This document shows positions 48,718-57,774 of a DNA stretch of 64,000 bases, piece after piece. This stretch comes from Candidatus Obscuribacterales bacterium. Lineage in GTDB: Bacteria > Cyanobacteriota > Vampirovibrionia > Obscuribacterales > Obscuribacteraceae. The number at the start of each line of letters is the position of its first letter. Position 1 is the first letter of the stretch. The position numbers were made by a program, and so were the translations under genes. The stretch spans positions 372,001 through 436,000 of the forward strand of contig JAHBVO010000004.1 of assembly GCA_019637435.1 (NCBI GenBank), in the 5' to 3' direction. A model generated the notes under the pieces. That model was not told the origin of the DNA. It did no database searches and saw nothing but the letters and a program-made list of their open reading frames with translations.

Positions 48718-50380
48718 ACTCGGGCTCGCCTTGATTACCTGAAGCTGTGGTTGTCTCAGTGAGTTTCGGACCGTCTGCCAGTTCTGTTTGGGAGCCTTCA
48801 CTTGCCTGAGCTTCCTCGGCTGTCGCGGAGGACACGCTCTCCTGGCGCGGAGTGCGGCGACGGTCTCTGAACATGGAGCCGAGCGTTCCCCAGTCTATTA
48901 CCAACGAGCCACCTGTTGCTTTATGTTGGACTTCCCATGCCATAATCATTTCGAGAGAGGCATGGTCTACATAATCAAGTTCTTCCAGATGCACGTGCAG
49001 CTCTGTGTTTGGTGGAACTGCTTCGAGTGCCTCGGCGAGGCGTGGTAGGTTTAAGAACGTTGCAGCGCCGCGCAGATACAGGGCTGTTGATGCCTGGTCC
49101 GGACCCATTACCGAGCGTATTTCCAGGTGTGAGAACATATAGAGCAGTTTCAAAACCGATAGAACCACGCCCGTCAAAACGCCAGTCAGCAGGTCCGTTG
49201 CCACAATCGTCCCCAACGTAATGAAGTAGATGGCGACCTCGAGTTTGTCCGCTTTCAGAAGCTCCTTCACTATCTTGAAATTGGCCAGCTTGTAACCTGT
49301 GTAGACGAGAAGGGCGGCTAATGCTGCTGTCGGTATGGCTCTTAGCAGAGTGGGAAACGAGATTACCAGTAGCAAAATCCAAAAACCGTGAATGATTGAG
49401 GACATTCGCGACCTGGCTCCTGCCTGGATATTTACAGAGCTTCTCACGATGACGCCTGTCATTGGCAGAACGCCCATAAAACCGCAGATTGAATTTCCAA
49501 TTCCTTGCGCGAACAGCTCGCGGTCATATTTTGTTCGTGCTCTGGTTTGCATTCGGTCCACCGCCGTGGCGCTGAGAAGTGTTTCTGCGCTGGCGACGAG
49601 GGCGAGACCGACCCCATCGAGCAGCAATTCCACATCCAGAAACTTGCTCCAGTGTTGCAGCGGTTGAATCACCGCGAAGAGATTGGCGGGCAGGTCGACG
49701 TGCTTGATCGGCAGATTAAAGTACATAGTCACCATGGTGGCCGTGAAAACGGCGACCAGCGCCGATGGAATCAGCTTGACCTTCTTAACTGGAATAGCCT
49801 CCCACATCAAGATGACGCTGATTGAGAGAACCCCGACGAATCCTGCGATGTGTGTGCTGTTGACCTTGGTATCGGTCAGGCAGTCGTATAGCGCCAGAGG
49901 GATGCCGACGAGGTTGAGTAAGCCTGTACCCCTGGGGGCATCGTCAAGCATGACATGAAATTGACTGGCGAAAATCAGGACGCCGATACCGGACAACATG
50001 CCGTTGACGACAGCAGGCGATACTGCGCGGAACCATTGACCGAGCTTAAGATAGCCCATAATCATTTGCAAGAAACCGGCGATTAAAATCACCATGCCGA
50101 CCTTTTCGGCGCCGTGCTGTTGCAAGATTTCGTAGACGATCACCGACAGTCCGGCTGCCGGACCGCTCACTTGAAACGGACTTCCACTTATCGGTGAGAC
50201 GATAAGACCACCGACGATGCAAGTAATCAATCCTGCGGCTGGCGGCATTCCCGATGCGATCGAGATACCCATCGCCAGCGGCAGTGCCACTAGGAAGACG
50301 ACGATGGACGCCAGCAAATCTTTTAAGTAGAACCTGTGCGCGAAGTAGCGGCGCATCTGCGGAGAGAGTTTTTCTATCAT
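48716..50380 (-). CDS. SulP-family anion transporter with STAS domain
   Basis: A 554-residue inner-membrane transporter for sulfate, bicarbonate or a related anion. It has the SulP start (YLKDLLASIVVFLVALPLAM), GISIASGMPPAAGLITCIVG, the membrane signature SGSPFQVSGPAAGLSVIVYE, and many helices. A C-terminal STAS domain begins about residue 430 (STALYLRGAATFLNLPRLAE, then VHLEELDYVDHASLEMIMAW), with an Ala/Ser/Glu/Thr-rich tail. The substrate cannot be told from sequence. The start ATG 50380 has a weak site. No carbonic anhydrase or sulfur gene adjoins it. Confidence 0.92.
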   Translation of the reverse strand: MIEKLSPQMRRYFAHRFYLKDLLASIVVFLVALPLAMGISIASGMPPAAGLITCIVGGLIVSPISGSPFQVSGPAAGLSVIVYEILQQHGAEKVGMVILIAGFLQMIMGYLKLGQWFRAVSPAVVNGMLSGIGVLIFASQFHVMLDDAPRGTGLLNLVGIPLALYDCLTDTKVNSTHIAGFVGVLSISVILMWEAIPVKKVKLIPSALVAVFTATMVTMYFNLPIKHVDLPANLFAVIQPLQHWSKFLDVELLLDGVGLALVASAETLLSATAVDRMQTRARTKYDRELFAQGIGNSICGFMGVLPMTGVIVRSSVNIQAGARSRMSSIIHGFWILLLVISFPTLLRAIPTAALAALLVYTGYKLANFKIVKELLKADKLEVAIYFITLGTIVATDLLTGVLTGVVLSVLKLLYMFSHLEIRSVMGPDQASTALYLRGAATFLNLPRLAEALEAVPPNTELHVHLEELDYVDHASLEMIMAWEVQHKATGGSLVIDWGTLGSMFRDRRRTPRQESVSSATAEEAQASEGSQTELADGPKLTETTTASGNQGEPE

Positions 50381-50580
50381 AAATTATCCAAAGGGACCGA
50401 CCACCGTGCTTCGTCCGGCTCGACGACTCCACGGAATCAAAGCTGTTAGTCTCTAGACTAATGCTTGGCTTGCGCTCTTCAGGGAGAGCTTGAGGTTTGA
50501 ACGTTCGTTCACAATATCAACGCGAGCGCCAATGCTGGGACCGTTTTTCAGCAGCCTAAGCTAAACACTAGTCGGTTCAT

Positions 50581-50949
50581 TTAGATTAATAGTACGCGGT
50601 TAAGCAACCATAGATTGGTCGTGTATCGACAAAGCTGCAGGCGCGATGGGCAACTCAGTGCAGCTACAGTTGCAACTGAAACCGCTGCCAGTTGCAACAG
50701 AAATTGAGGCAAAAGTCCGAGCATTCTCAGGGGAGCATTATTGTGGTTGCTGCTCCTGGAGATAACATGAGTTTGATGGCCGCCAGCCAGAAACGGATCG
50801 AGGGGGACGATGTGCTCGGGGCTAATATCTTCGTAATTGCCTATATTTTCAGGATAGGCAAGCACTATCATGGTCCCGCAAATTGAGATGAATTGCGTTG
50901 CCAGGAAAAAGAATATGAGTACAAATGGTAACTGGCCGCCCTTTTTCAT
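50581..50949 (-). CDS. possible small membrane protein
   Basis: 122 residues with an N-terminal hydrophobic helix (FVLIFFFLATQFISICGTMI) and a second hydrophobic stretch (GLLPQFLLQLAAVSVATVAA). It starts with MKKGGQLP, which is a plausible charged start. No family is recognised, and the ribosome site is weak. It stands alone between SulP and the DUF547 gene. Coding status is uncertain. Confidence 0.4.
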   Translation of the reverse strand: MKKGGQLPFVLIFFFLATQFISICGTMIVLAYPENIGNYEDISPEHIVPLDPFLAGGHQTHVISRSSNHNNAPLRMLGLLPQFLLQLAAVSVATVAALSCPSRLQLCRYTTNLWLLNRVLLI

Positions 50950-51182
50950 ATGCAGCTAGAACCTCAAAAAGTCCCTTTGGCAAATTATTCCCAGCCTTTT
51001 GGTCTAGTAAACTGATATTCTCTTTCGCCACTAATTGCACCGTTCTTCCGAACCTATTCGTGGTGTTGTATCTTTCGTGATTTAATCTCGATGCCAAGCG
51101 TCCGAGAACGGCGGAAATCTGTTTTTACTGTGCTAGCATAGAACCTCATTGGTCGGGGCTCCAAGTTGGTTCGGATATTTTT

Positions 51183-52268
51183 GTGCGGCGCGTCTCCAGG
51201 TTTGTGGTACTAGTGGCGGTGGCATTCTCCGGTTTGATTGACCGGGGTGCGTCTTGCGCTGCGCCCGAAGCGGCGGAAAATTCGAAGACGTCGGAGATAA
51301 AGTCGACTCAGCCGATCACCAGGAAACGTGCAGAGAAACTAAAGCCCGCAAAGAAAGCGAGTACCGGAGATGCAGCCTCCGAGAAGCCGACTTCTAAAAA
51401 GTCCAGAGAAAGCTCTGTCAAATCCAAATCAAAGTCGGGCGATGCTTCAACGCCGTCGAGCGAATTGTCGATCAGTGAAAAGGCGAATGCGATTTTCACT
51501 GACGAGTTGAAGAAGTATGTTTCAGGCGGGATGGTCGATTATGCCGCCTGGAAGAAGGACCCTTCAGGGTTACACGATTATCTGGCGGCGCTTTCCAAAG
51601 TTACAAAGGGCGAATACGATTCATTTTCGCCGGATGAGAAGTTGACCTTCTGGATTAATGCGTACAACGCTTACACGATCAAGCTGGTGCTGGACCATTA
51701 TCCGATCAAGGGCACCAAGACCTACTATCCGGCGAGCAGCATCCGGCAAATTGAAGGCTTCTGGGAAGAAAACTCCATAGAACTGTTAGGTAAGAAAGTT
51801 ACGCTTGAGGGCATGGAGCACGACATTCTGCGCCGTGATTTTCTGGAGCCTAGAATTCATTTTGCGGTGGTTCCTGCCGCGAAAGGGTGTGGGCGCCTTC
51901 GTGCGGAAGCGTATGGCGTGAAAGGTTTAAACGAGGCGCTCGAACAAAACACAATCGAGTTTCTCTCGAATGCTAAAAATGTTCGATTCGACACTGAAAA
52001 GAACTTGATTTACGTTTCACAGCTTTTCAAATGGTTTCCACTCGATTTTGCCACTGCCGTCGGTTTAGGAAAACGCTTTCCTCCTCCTACCGACGATGAG
52101 ATAGTTGCCGCCTACATTCTGATGAAGACACCGGAAGCGGTGCAGAAAAATCTTTCCGAGAATGGCACAAAGAAATTCAGGGTTGTGTATCAGGAATACG
52201 ATTGGAGTCTCAATGATACCGCTGATCAACCCTCGTCGGAGCCGCCCGGGTCGCCGGCTTCGAAGTAA
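51183..52268 (+). CDS. exported DUF547-domain protein
   Basis: A 361-residue protein. It starts at GTG 51183 with a signal (RRVSRFVVLVAVAFSGLIDR), followed by a Lys/Ser-rich linker (residues 30-95). The DUF547 domain is at about 105-330: LKKYVSGGMVDYAAWKKDPS, LTFWINAYNAYTIKLVLDHY (the hallmark), then HFAVVPAAKGCGRLRAEAYG, in place of the usual CAS.GCP, and FLSNAKNVRFD. The lack of the usual cysteine pattern around GCP is notable. The family has no settled function; it occurs near envelope and lipid genes. The next gene starts 57 nt downstream. Confidence 0.85.
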   Translation: MRRVSRFVVLVAVAFSGLIDRGASCAAPEAAENSKTSEIKSTQPITRKRAEKLKPAKKASTGDAASEKPTSKKSRESSVKSKSKSGDASTPSSELSISEKANAIFTDELKKYVSGGMVDYAAWKKDPSGLHDYLAALSKVTKGEYDSFSPDEKLTFWINAYNAYTIKLVLDHYPIKGTKTYYPASSIRQIEGFWEENSIELLGKKVTLEGMEHDILRRDFLEPRIHFAVVPAAKGCGRLRAEAYGVKGLNEALEQNTIEFLSNAKNVRFDTEKNLIYVSQLFKWFPLDFATAVGLGKRFPPPTDDEIVAAYILMKTPEAVQKNLSENGTKKFRVVYQEYDWSLNDTADQPSSEPPGSPASK

Positions 52269-52325
52269 TTCATCCCGCGCGGAATGTGCGCTCAAGAATC
52301 TACGCTGCCTACATCGAGGAAAACA

Positions 52326-53711
52326 ATGGGGACATTTAAAACATTCGCGGTCGCTGCAACTGTCGTGACGGCGCTTGCCGCTGGCGAAGCGATTGCAAGC
52401 GAAAGTTTCAATCAACGAATCTACGATAGCGCTAAACACACGCGCATTTATTTCCGTGGAGGAACCGCCGCTTTCGCTGATGAAGTGGTTGAGTATAAGG
52501 GTGGCAAAAAGAAGACGCCGCACCTCTGGGAAACCGGCGATCCGGCTCTCGGTCCGCCAAACTTCAAAGACTTCGAAGCTGATCGATTGGCTCGCACTCC
52601 GACGTTTTCCGGCCTTGGCGCCGCCGGTTCGATCACTCTGCGCTTTGTTGATAACGCCATCGTCGACTTGCCCGGTGCTGATCTATACATTTTTGAGCCA
52701 CTCGAAAACTCCTCCCCCGTGAAGGTTGAAGTGTCTCGCGATGGGAGGAGTTGGATCGACCTTGGTCCAGATTTGACGACCGCTTCGGAGATCGATATTG
52801 CTGGGAAGGGCGGAAAAAATGCTGTCTTTAACTTTGTTCGAATTACCGATCAAAGTAACGTTGATCCCGCCGATCAGTGGCCCGGTGCCGATATAGACGC
52901 AGTTGGAGCGCTGAACTCTGCAACGAAGATCTCACTTCTCGATCACGATCTATGCTTCATGGACACCAATACGAAGGGTAAAAAGGCAGAATCTGCGACG
53001 GATGGCGCGAGTGTTCCTGACACATTCAAAGCCGTTGCTGAAACATTCGCTTCCGAACGACCTGCGAAGCTTATTGTTGAGGTCTACAGCGACACGCACG
53101 ATCCTAAAGAACACCACTCCGGCCCTAGCGAGACTGATTCTTCCGAAAGAGGCGGTCCGGCGTCGGACACAAAGAATCCACATGCAAAAGCGCGGACTGC
53201 CGCGGTCACCGAGTTCTTATCAGGTAAGGGAAACATCCCTGCTGCTCGCACTCAAATCGACTATTTTGACGATGCCAGATCGATGGCGCGCCGCGACGTT
53301 CCTAAAGAGCATGAGCGCGATAATCGGTTTGAATTCATTTTTGTTCCGTACGATCGTAATACCGTAATTGGTGACAAAGGCACGCTGCGGGTTGAGCAGG
53401 CGGCGACAATAATCGATGGCAAATGGGATTCGGATCAAGGGGAAGTAATTCTCATGACCAGCCAGGATCCGGCGAGCAAGACGGTGTCGATTCAAGGCGA
53501 ATGGCATGAAAATCCCGCTCGAAAAGGGATTGTGCAAAGCGGAACTTTCGATCCGCAAACCAACATGATGAACGTTTCCTTGTATCGAACCTGGAGCAAC
53601 GTCCGGGGCAATGGCGAATTCAAGTTGAGCTACGATTCGGCTCGACTGAAAGGCAGCTGGAAAGGTGAAGTCAACGGTGGCGGTGACTGGCTCTTGATCC
53701 GAAAAGAATAG
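52326..53711 (+). CDS. exported surface protein with OmpA-like domain
   Basis: A 461-residue envelope protein. Signal peptide (FAVAATVVTALAAGEAIASE). The first half is a beta-rich, surface-protein-like domain (DLYIFEPLENSSPVKVEVS, then SWIDLGPDLTTASEIDIAG and DQWPGADIDAVGALN). The second half has an OmpA-like peptidoglycan-binding pattern: KLIVEVYSDTHDPKEHHSGP, HAKARTAAVTEFLSGKGNIP, then RDVPKEHERDNRFEFIFVPY. An unusual insertion of charged residues separates the strand and the KAR helix. A small beta-rich tail (SYDSARLKGSWKGEVNGGGD) follows. GAGGAA precedes ATG 52326. Confidence 0.8.
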   Translation: MGTFKTFAVAATVVTALAAGEAIASESFNQRIYDSAKHTRIYFRGGTAAFADEVVEYKGGKKKTPHLWETGDPALGPPNFKDFEADRLARTPTFSGLGAAGSITLRFVDNAIVDLPGADLYIFEPLENSSPVKVEVSRDGRSWIDLGPDLTTASEIDIAGKGGKNAVFNFVRITDQSNVDPADQWPGADIDAVGALNSATKISLLDHDLCFMDTNTKGKKAESATDGASVPDTFKAVAETFASERPAKLIVEVYSDTHDPKEHHSGPSETDSSERGGPASDTKNPHAKARTAAVTEFLSGKGNIPAARTQIDYFDDARSMARRDVPKEHERDNRFEFIFVPYDRNTVIGDKGTLRVEQAATIIDGKWDSDQGEVILMTSQDPASKTVSIQGEWHENPARKGIVQSGTFDPQTNMMNVSLYRTWSNVRGNGEFKLSYDSARLKGSWKGEVNGGGDWLLIRKE

Positions 53712-53796
53712 TCTGTTTGATACTTAAACAGAGTCGCCTTTTAAAAACACGTCAAAGTCGCTATTATTGCCCGCTGCCCCACGCATCGGAGAAATC

Positions 53797-54645
53797 ATGA
53801 GCACACTGGCTGGGAAAACTCTCGTTATTACAGGCGCTTCGCGCGGAATCGGACTTGCGGTAGCTTTACGCGCAGCACAAGACGGTGCTAACGTTGCCAT
53901 TCTTGCAAAGACAGTCGAGCAAGATCCGCGCTTGCCAGGTACGATTCATACCGCTGCAAAAGAGATAGAGGCGCGTGGCGGTAAAGCGCTCGCGCTCAAG
54001 TGCGACGTGCGCAATGAGGATGAAGTCAACCAGGCAATCAATCAGGCTGCAGAGCATTTTGGCGGTATTGACGCGCTGGTAAACAACGCCAGCGCAATCA
54101 GCTTGACGCCAACTGAAGCGACTGAAATGAAACGTTTTGATTTGATGAGTCAAGTGAATGGTCGAGCTACGTTCATGTGTTCGAAATTTGCGATTCCTCA
54201 TCTCAAGAAATCCACCAATCCACACATTCTGAACATGTCTCCACCGTTGAACATGAGTCCCCGTTGGTTCGCTCCGCATCTCGCCTACACGATGGCGAAA
54301 TACAACATGAGTTTATGTACGCTCGGCATGTCGGCGGAGTTGAAGAAGGCCGGTATAGCAGTCAATTCGCTCTGGCCGGAAACCGGCATTGCGACTGCCG
54401 CCGTACTTAATTTATTGGGCGGTGAGGAGGCGATGAAGAAGTGTCGCAAGCCGGAGATCGTTGCTGATGCAGCCTATTGGATCTTGACTCAAAAGGCGAC
54501 CGAAACAACCGGTAATTTCTTTGTCGACTCTGATGTTCTTCGGACCGCAGGTGTTGAAGACTTGTCGAAATATGCTTGCGATCCCGACGGCGAGCTTATG
54601 CGTGATTTCTTCCTTGACCCGGTGAAAGAAGGGGCTTTGAAGTAG
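53797..54645 (+). CDS. SDR-family oxidoreductase (HSDL2-like)
   Basis: A 282-residue short-chain dehydrogenase with NAD(P)-binding TLVITGASRGIGLAVALRAA, LKCDVRNEDEVNQAINQAAE, ALVNNASAISLTPTEATEMK, and the catalytic Tyr-x3-Lys (AYTMAKYNMSLCTLGMS). It lacks the sterol-carrier domain that HSDL2 has in animals, but the core and tail (LWPETGIATAAVLNLLGGEE, then FFVDSDVLRTAGVEDLSKY) match that group well. GGAGAAATC lies before ATG 53797. The dienoyl-CoA isomerase gene follows directly, so lipid or fatty acid metabolism is likely. Confidence 0.88.
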   Translation: MSTLAGKTLVITGASRGIGLAVALRAAQDGANVAILAKTVEQDPRLPGTIHTAAKEIEARGGKALALKCDVRNEDEVNQAINQAAEHFGGIDALVNNASAISLTPTEATEMKRFDLMSQVNGRATFMCSKFAIPHLKKSTNPHILNMSPPLNMSPRWFAPHLAYTMAKYNMSLCTLGMSAELKKAGIAVNSLWPETGIATAAVLNLLGGEEAMKKCRKPEIVADAAYWILTQKATETTGNFFVDSDVLRTAGVEDLSKYACDPDGELMRDFFLDPVKEGALK

Positions 54646-54675
54646 ATGGCTACGACCGACTCAAGAGGTTCTGTG

Positions 54676-55494
54676 ATGACCAGTTGTTTTGATTTGACGA
54701 TCGACGAAAAGATTGCTCGCATCACTTTTAATCGTCCGGAAAAACGCAATTCAATGTTGCCCGAGTTCTGGTCGGAGTTTCCAAAGACAATTAAGGAACT
54801 GTCGAGTGCTGGTGACGTCCGTGCGATTGTTATTGATGCTCAAGGTCCACTGTTCTCCGCCGGCATGGACCTGGCTGTTTTTGCCGCTGTTGATAAGTTT
54901 AAGACAGATTCGTCTGTTGCTCGTGAGCATCTTAAGCATCTGGTTTTGTCATTGCAAGAAGCTTTGACAGTTTTGGAATCGTCACGAGTACCGGTGATCG
55001 CGGCTATTCAAGGCGGTTGCCTCGGTGCCGGGTTGGATCTGGTCAGTGCCTGCGATATACGTTTTGCGACGGACGATGCTTACTTCTGTGTTCAAGAAAT
55101 CAACATCGGCATTATGGCGGATCTGGGCACGCTGCAACGCTTGCCTCGGAAGCTCCCTGATGGAATCGTGCGGGAACTTGCTTTCACGGGCGATCGATTG
55201 ACTGCTGCTCGGGCAGAGAAGCTTGGATTTGTAAACGCTGTTCTTCCCACGCATGACGCGCTGATCGAACGCGCTCTAGAGTTTGCCAAAAAGATAGCAA
55301 GTAAGCCACCGTTGGTAGTGTCATCCTCGAAAGAGTGCATCAACTACGCCAACGAGCATCATATCACTGACTGCCTGCTGCAAGCGGCAAACGTTCAGTC
55401 ATACGTGTTCGACGCGCATGAGGTGATGGCTGCGATTAAGGCAGGTGCTGATGCGAAGCATAATGATTTGAAGCCGCTATCTCTCAGTCTTTAA
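54676..55494 (+). CDS. enoyl-CoA hydratase/isomerase, dienoyl-CoA isomerase type (ECH1-like)
   Basis: A 272-residue crotonase-fold enzyme. CoA and oxyanion motifs: ITFNRPEKRNSMLPEF, PLFSAGMDLAVFAAVDKF, IQGGCLGAGLDLVSACDIRF. The segment QEINIGIMADLGTLQRLPRK carries the Glu and Asp, 8 residues apart, that ECH1-type isomerases use to move double bonds in dienoyl-CoA. Start ATG 54676 (MTSCFDL) is preferred, with AGAGGT 6 nt upstream; an in-frame ATG 54646 directly after the SDR stop is also possible. It is coupled to the SDR and may help degrade unsaturated fatty acids. Confidence 0.9.
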   Translation: MTSCFDLTIDEKIARITFNRPEKRNSMLPEFWSEFPKTIKELSSAGDVRAIVIDAQGPLFSAGMDLAVFAAVDKFKTDSSVAREHLKHLVLSLQEALTVLESSRVPVIAAIQGGCLGAGLDLVSACDIRFATDDAYFCVQEINIGIMADLGTLQRLPRKLPDGIVRELAFTGDRLTAARAEKLGFVNAVLPTHDALIERALEFAKKIASKPPLVVSSSKECINYANEHHITDCLLQAANVQSYVFDAHEVMAAIKAGADAKHNDLKPLSLSL

Positions 55495-55516
55495 GATGTT
55501 TGACCCGAGTCTGTTT

Positions 55517-55551
<35 letters not shown>

Positions 55552-55677
55552 GGTAAATCGTCAAAAACGCCGCAGGTACGTAAATTCCGCCTCGTAATAA
55601 CCCCCTCCTCTTCGAGACAGGTTTCATTCTGAAACCTATAGTTGTATGCGAAATACACTATCTCGAGGAAGGCGCTC

Positions 55678-57078
55678 GTGAGTATACAAGACTGTGGACA
55701 CGGTATTGCTAACACGATAACGCCATTGAGTCAGAGGCGCTCTGCTGTCACGATGGGGCTTCTGTGGGTCACCATGGTCACGGTTTTTCCGTGTGTTCTG
55801 ATCGGTTTCTCCTGGTACAAAAGTGGACTCTCTTTAGCGCAAGTTGTGATCGGCACAATCGTCGGTAGTGCTCTAATGATGGTGTACGCGCTTCCGTCCG
55901 CGCATATCGGTGCTGTCAGCGGACGCAGCTATTGTTCGCTTATCAAAAGCGTCTTCGGAAAAGCGGGTACTGCTATTGTCTCCTTCAATCTCATCTGGAT
56001 GTTTATTGCCTGGTACGGATTGACGGCTCTGTTTATGGCTGAGGGGCTCGAAGGTTTATTTCACATCGATCTGCCGCTCGCCGTTCTCGCCCCGGTCTTT
56101 GCCGTGCTCATGGCATTGAACAATTTCTGGGGATTCAAGGGCGTCGCGAATTTTGCCAGATATTTTGCAGCCCCCATGCTTATCGCGTGGGTGTTATACA
56201 CGTTGGTTAAAACGGTGGCTGCGACCAATCCTGCCGTAATTTCGGAAAGCGGGACTTGCAGTTTTCCTCTCGCTTTGACGATTATTGCAAACTTTGTGAT
56301 CGGCATTTGTGTCTGGGGAAATGAAGCGGACTACTGGCGACATGGAAAGGCGAAGTTGAGTAGCTCCGGTATTCCGATGTCTGTAGCTCTTCTGATCGGC
56401 GTCATCATTTTCCCTACAACCGGCTGGTTGGTTGCACGAATGACCGGCATCACCGAAAATGGAGCTGCCGTGGCATTCATGAACAATTTCTCTTTCGGCG
56501 GCGTCGCGGTGATCGGTGCGCTTGTTTTAACTGCATCGTATTTCGCCGCTAATGATTCGAATCTGTACGGCTCGAGCAGCGCGTTGTCGCAGCTGTCTAA
56601 ACTTCCACATAAACTGTCTGTTGGGATCCTCACCGTATGTGGTGCCATCGTCGCCGGTGTGCTGTCGAGTTGTGGAGGCGCTCAGGCGTTGGAGAAAGTA
56701 GCTTCGCTTAACTGTGTGGTGATGGCAATGCCAACAGTCATACTGGTCTCTGAATATTTCATTGTCAGAAAACTTCTGAACATTCCAATGGATTTGCATA
56801 TCATCGAAAGTGATGACTATCTGCCAACCGTGCGAGTTCCCGCTCTTGCAGCGCTGGCGTTCGGTAGCTTCGTCGGGATTGCCACTGCAGGAATTATCCC
56901 AGCGCTAGAGCCCTTGCACGTCGGTCTCTGTTCTTTCCAGGGTTGGTTAGCCGGGCTCGCCCTGTACGTGCCGTTCCGCTGGATAGAACATCGCCGTGCC
57001 ATGTCCGACGAGCGCCTTATTGCCGACGCACGAGTGTTGCAACCTCAATTAGCTGTGCAACGTGTTTCGGATGACTGA
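55678..57078 (+). CDS. NCS1/cytosine-permease-like transporter
   Basis: A 466-residue inner-membrane protein with about 12 helices. Motifs: ITPLSQRRSAVTMGLLWVTM, VVIGTIVGSALMMVYALPSA, GLTALFMAEGLEGLFHIDLP, VIGICVWGNEADYWRHG, and ANDSNLYGSSSALSQLS. This is the purine/cytosine permease pattern (nucleobase-cation symport). The C-terminal helices (LAALAFGSFVGIATAGIIPA) complete the fold. Start GTG 55678 follows GAGGAAGG; an in-frame upstream ATG 55642 is less supported. A microsatellite upstream may vary its expression. The exact substrate is unknown. Confidence 0.85.
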   Translation: MSIQDCGHGIANTITPLSQRRSAVTMGLLWVTMVTVFPCVLIGFSWYKSGLSLAQVVIGTIVGSALMMVYALPSAHIGAVSGRSYCSLIKSVFGKAGTAIVSFNLIWMFIAWYGLTALFMAEGLEGLFHIDLPLAVLAPVFAVLMALNNFWGFKGVANFARYFAAPMLIAWVLYTLVKTVAATNPAVISESGTCSFPLALTIIANFVIGICVWGNEADYWRHGKAKLSSSGIPMSVALLIGVIIFPTTGWLVARMTGITENGAAVAFMNNFSFGGVAVIGALVLTASYFAANDSNLYGSSSALSQLSKLPHKLSVGILTVCGAIVAGVLSSCGGAQALEKVASLNCVVMAMPTVILVSEYFIVRKLLNIPMDLHIIESDDYLPTVRVPALAALAFGSFVGIATAGIIPALEPLHVGLCSFQGWLAGLALYVPFRWIEHRRAMSDERLIADARVLQPQLAVQRVSDD

Positions 57079-57233
57079 CTGAGTAAGAACCGCAGCCCAA
57101 GGCACTTATGAATGCTTTCTTTAGATTTACATTGAGGCTCGCTGCTCTCAGTCTCGTAAACCTTTCTGGCGACGTCTTTTCGAGTCGTGACGCACCGATA
57201 CAATCCGTTGTGTGCGCTCTCATTGTAAAGCGC

Positions 57234-57296
57234 CCGTACTGCTGAGTGGTACGGATTTGCGGAAGTTGCCTTACTATTATCCGCTTCCGGGAAGCG
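57234..57296. repeat. dyads before the small gene at 57343
   Basis: CCGTAC (57234-57239) and GTACGG (57249-57254), and CGCTTC-CGG-GAAGCG (57282-57296). These may be regulatory or structural in the leader of the gene that starts at 57343. Confidence 0.4.
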
Positions 57297-57342
57297 CATA
57301 GTCATGCACTGAGAGTGCCACTGGCTGAGGAGAGATAAACAG

Positions 57343-57660
57343 ATGCCACTGACATTGGTGAACAAAGAAGTAGAGGCTGTAATTGAGCGACCACGTCTTC
57401 GTGGACTTGTTCAAATTACGCGAGCCGGCGAACTGTGGGATTGCAGAGCGGTGGTCTACAACTCCCAGGTCGGTGCGAGCTCTGTAAGGTTGAGCGAAGA
57501 AAAAGTCGTCGAACTTTTTAAAACTATCGGCATTCCTCTGCCGACAGAAGAAGACGAGAGTCACGTCTTCGAGTTTCAAGACGGACCGAGCGCTTCAGTG
57601 TGGGCATCCTTCGGATTCGACGCGTCAAAGTTTCCTGCCTCAGTTGCTGAAGCCGTCTAA
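57343..57660 (+). CDS. small unknown protein
   Basis: A 105-residue soluble protein, well formed: VEAVIERPRLRGLVQITRAG, then VVYNSQVGASSVRLSEEKVV, ELFKTIGIPLPTEEDESHVF and ASVWASFGFDASKFPAS. There is no signal peptide and no family I know. GAGGAGAG precedes ATG 57343. It is followed by a terminator. Confidence 0.7.
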   Translation: MPLTLVNKEVEAVIERPRLRGLVQITRAGELWDCRAVVYNSQVGASSVRLSEEKVVELFKTIGIPLPTEEDESHVFEFQDGPSASVWASFGFDASKFPASVAEAV

Positions 57661-57703
57661 GCTTGCCTGCCTGGAGCTTCGCAACTTGTAATAGATTCAA
57701 ATT

Positions 57704-57738
57704 TCGTTCGATACCATATTCGGTACCGAACGATTTTT
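57704..57738 (+). terminator. rho-independent terminator
   Basis: TCGTTCGATACC (57704-57715) pairs with GGTACCGAACGA (57722-57733) with one A:C mismatch, followed by TTTTT. Confidence 0.85.
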
Positions 57739-57774
57739 GATCATAAACGATCGAAGGGTGAGCGGGAGCGGGAG

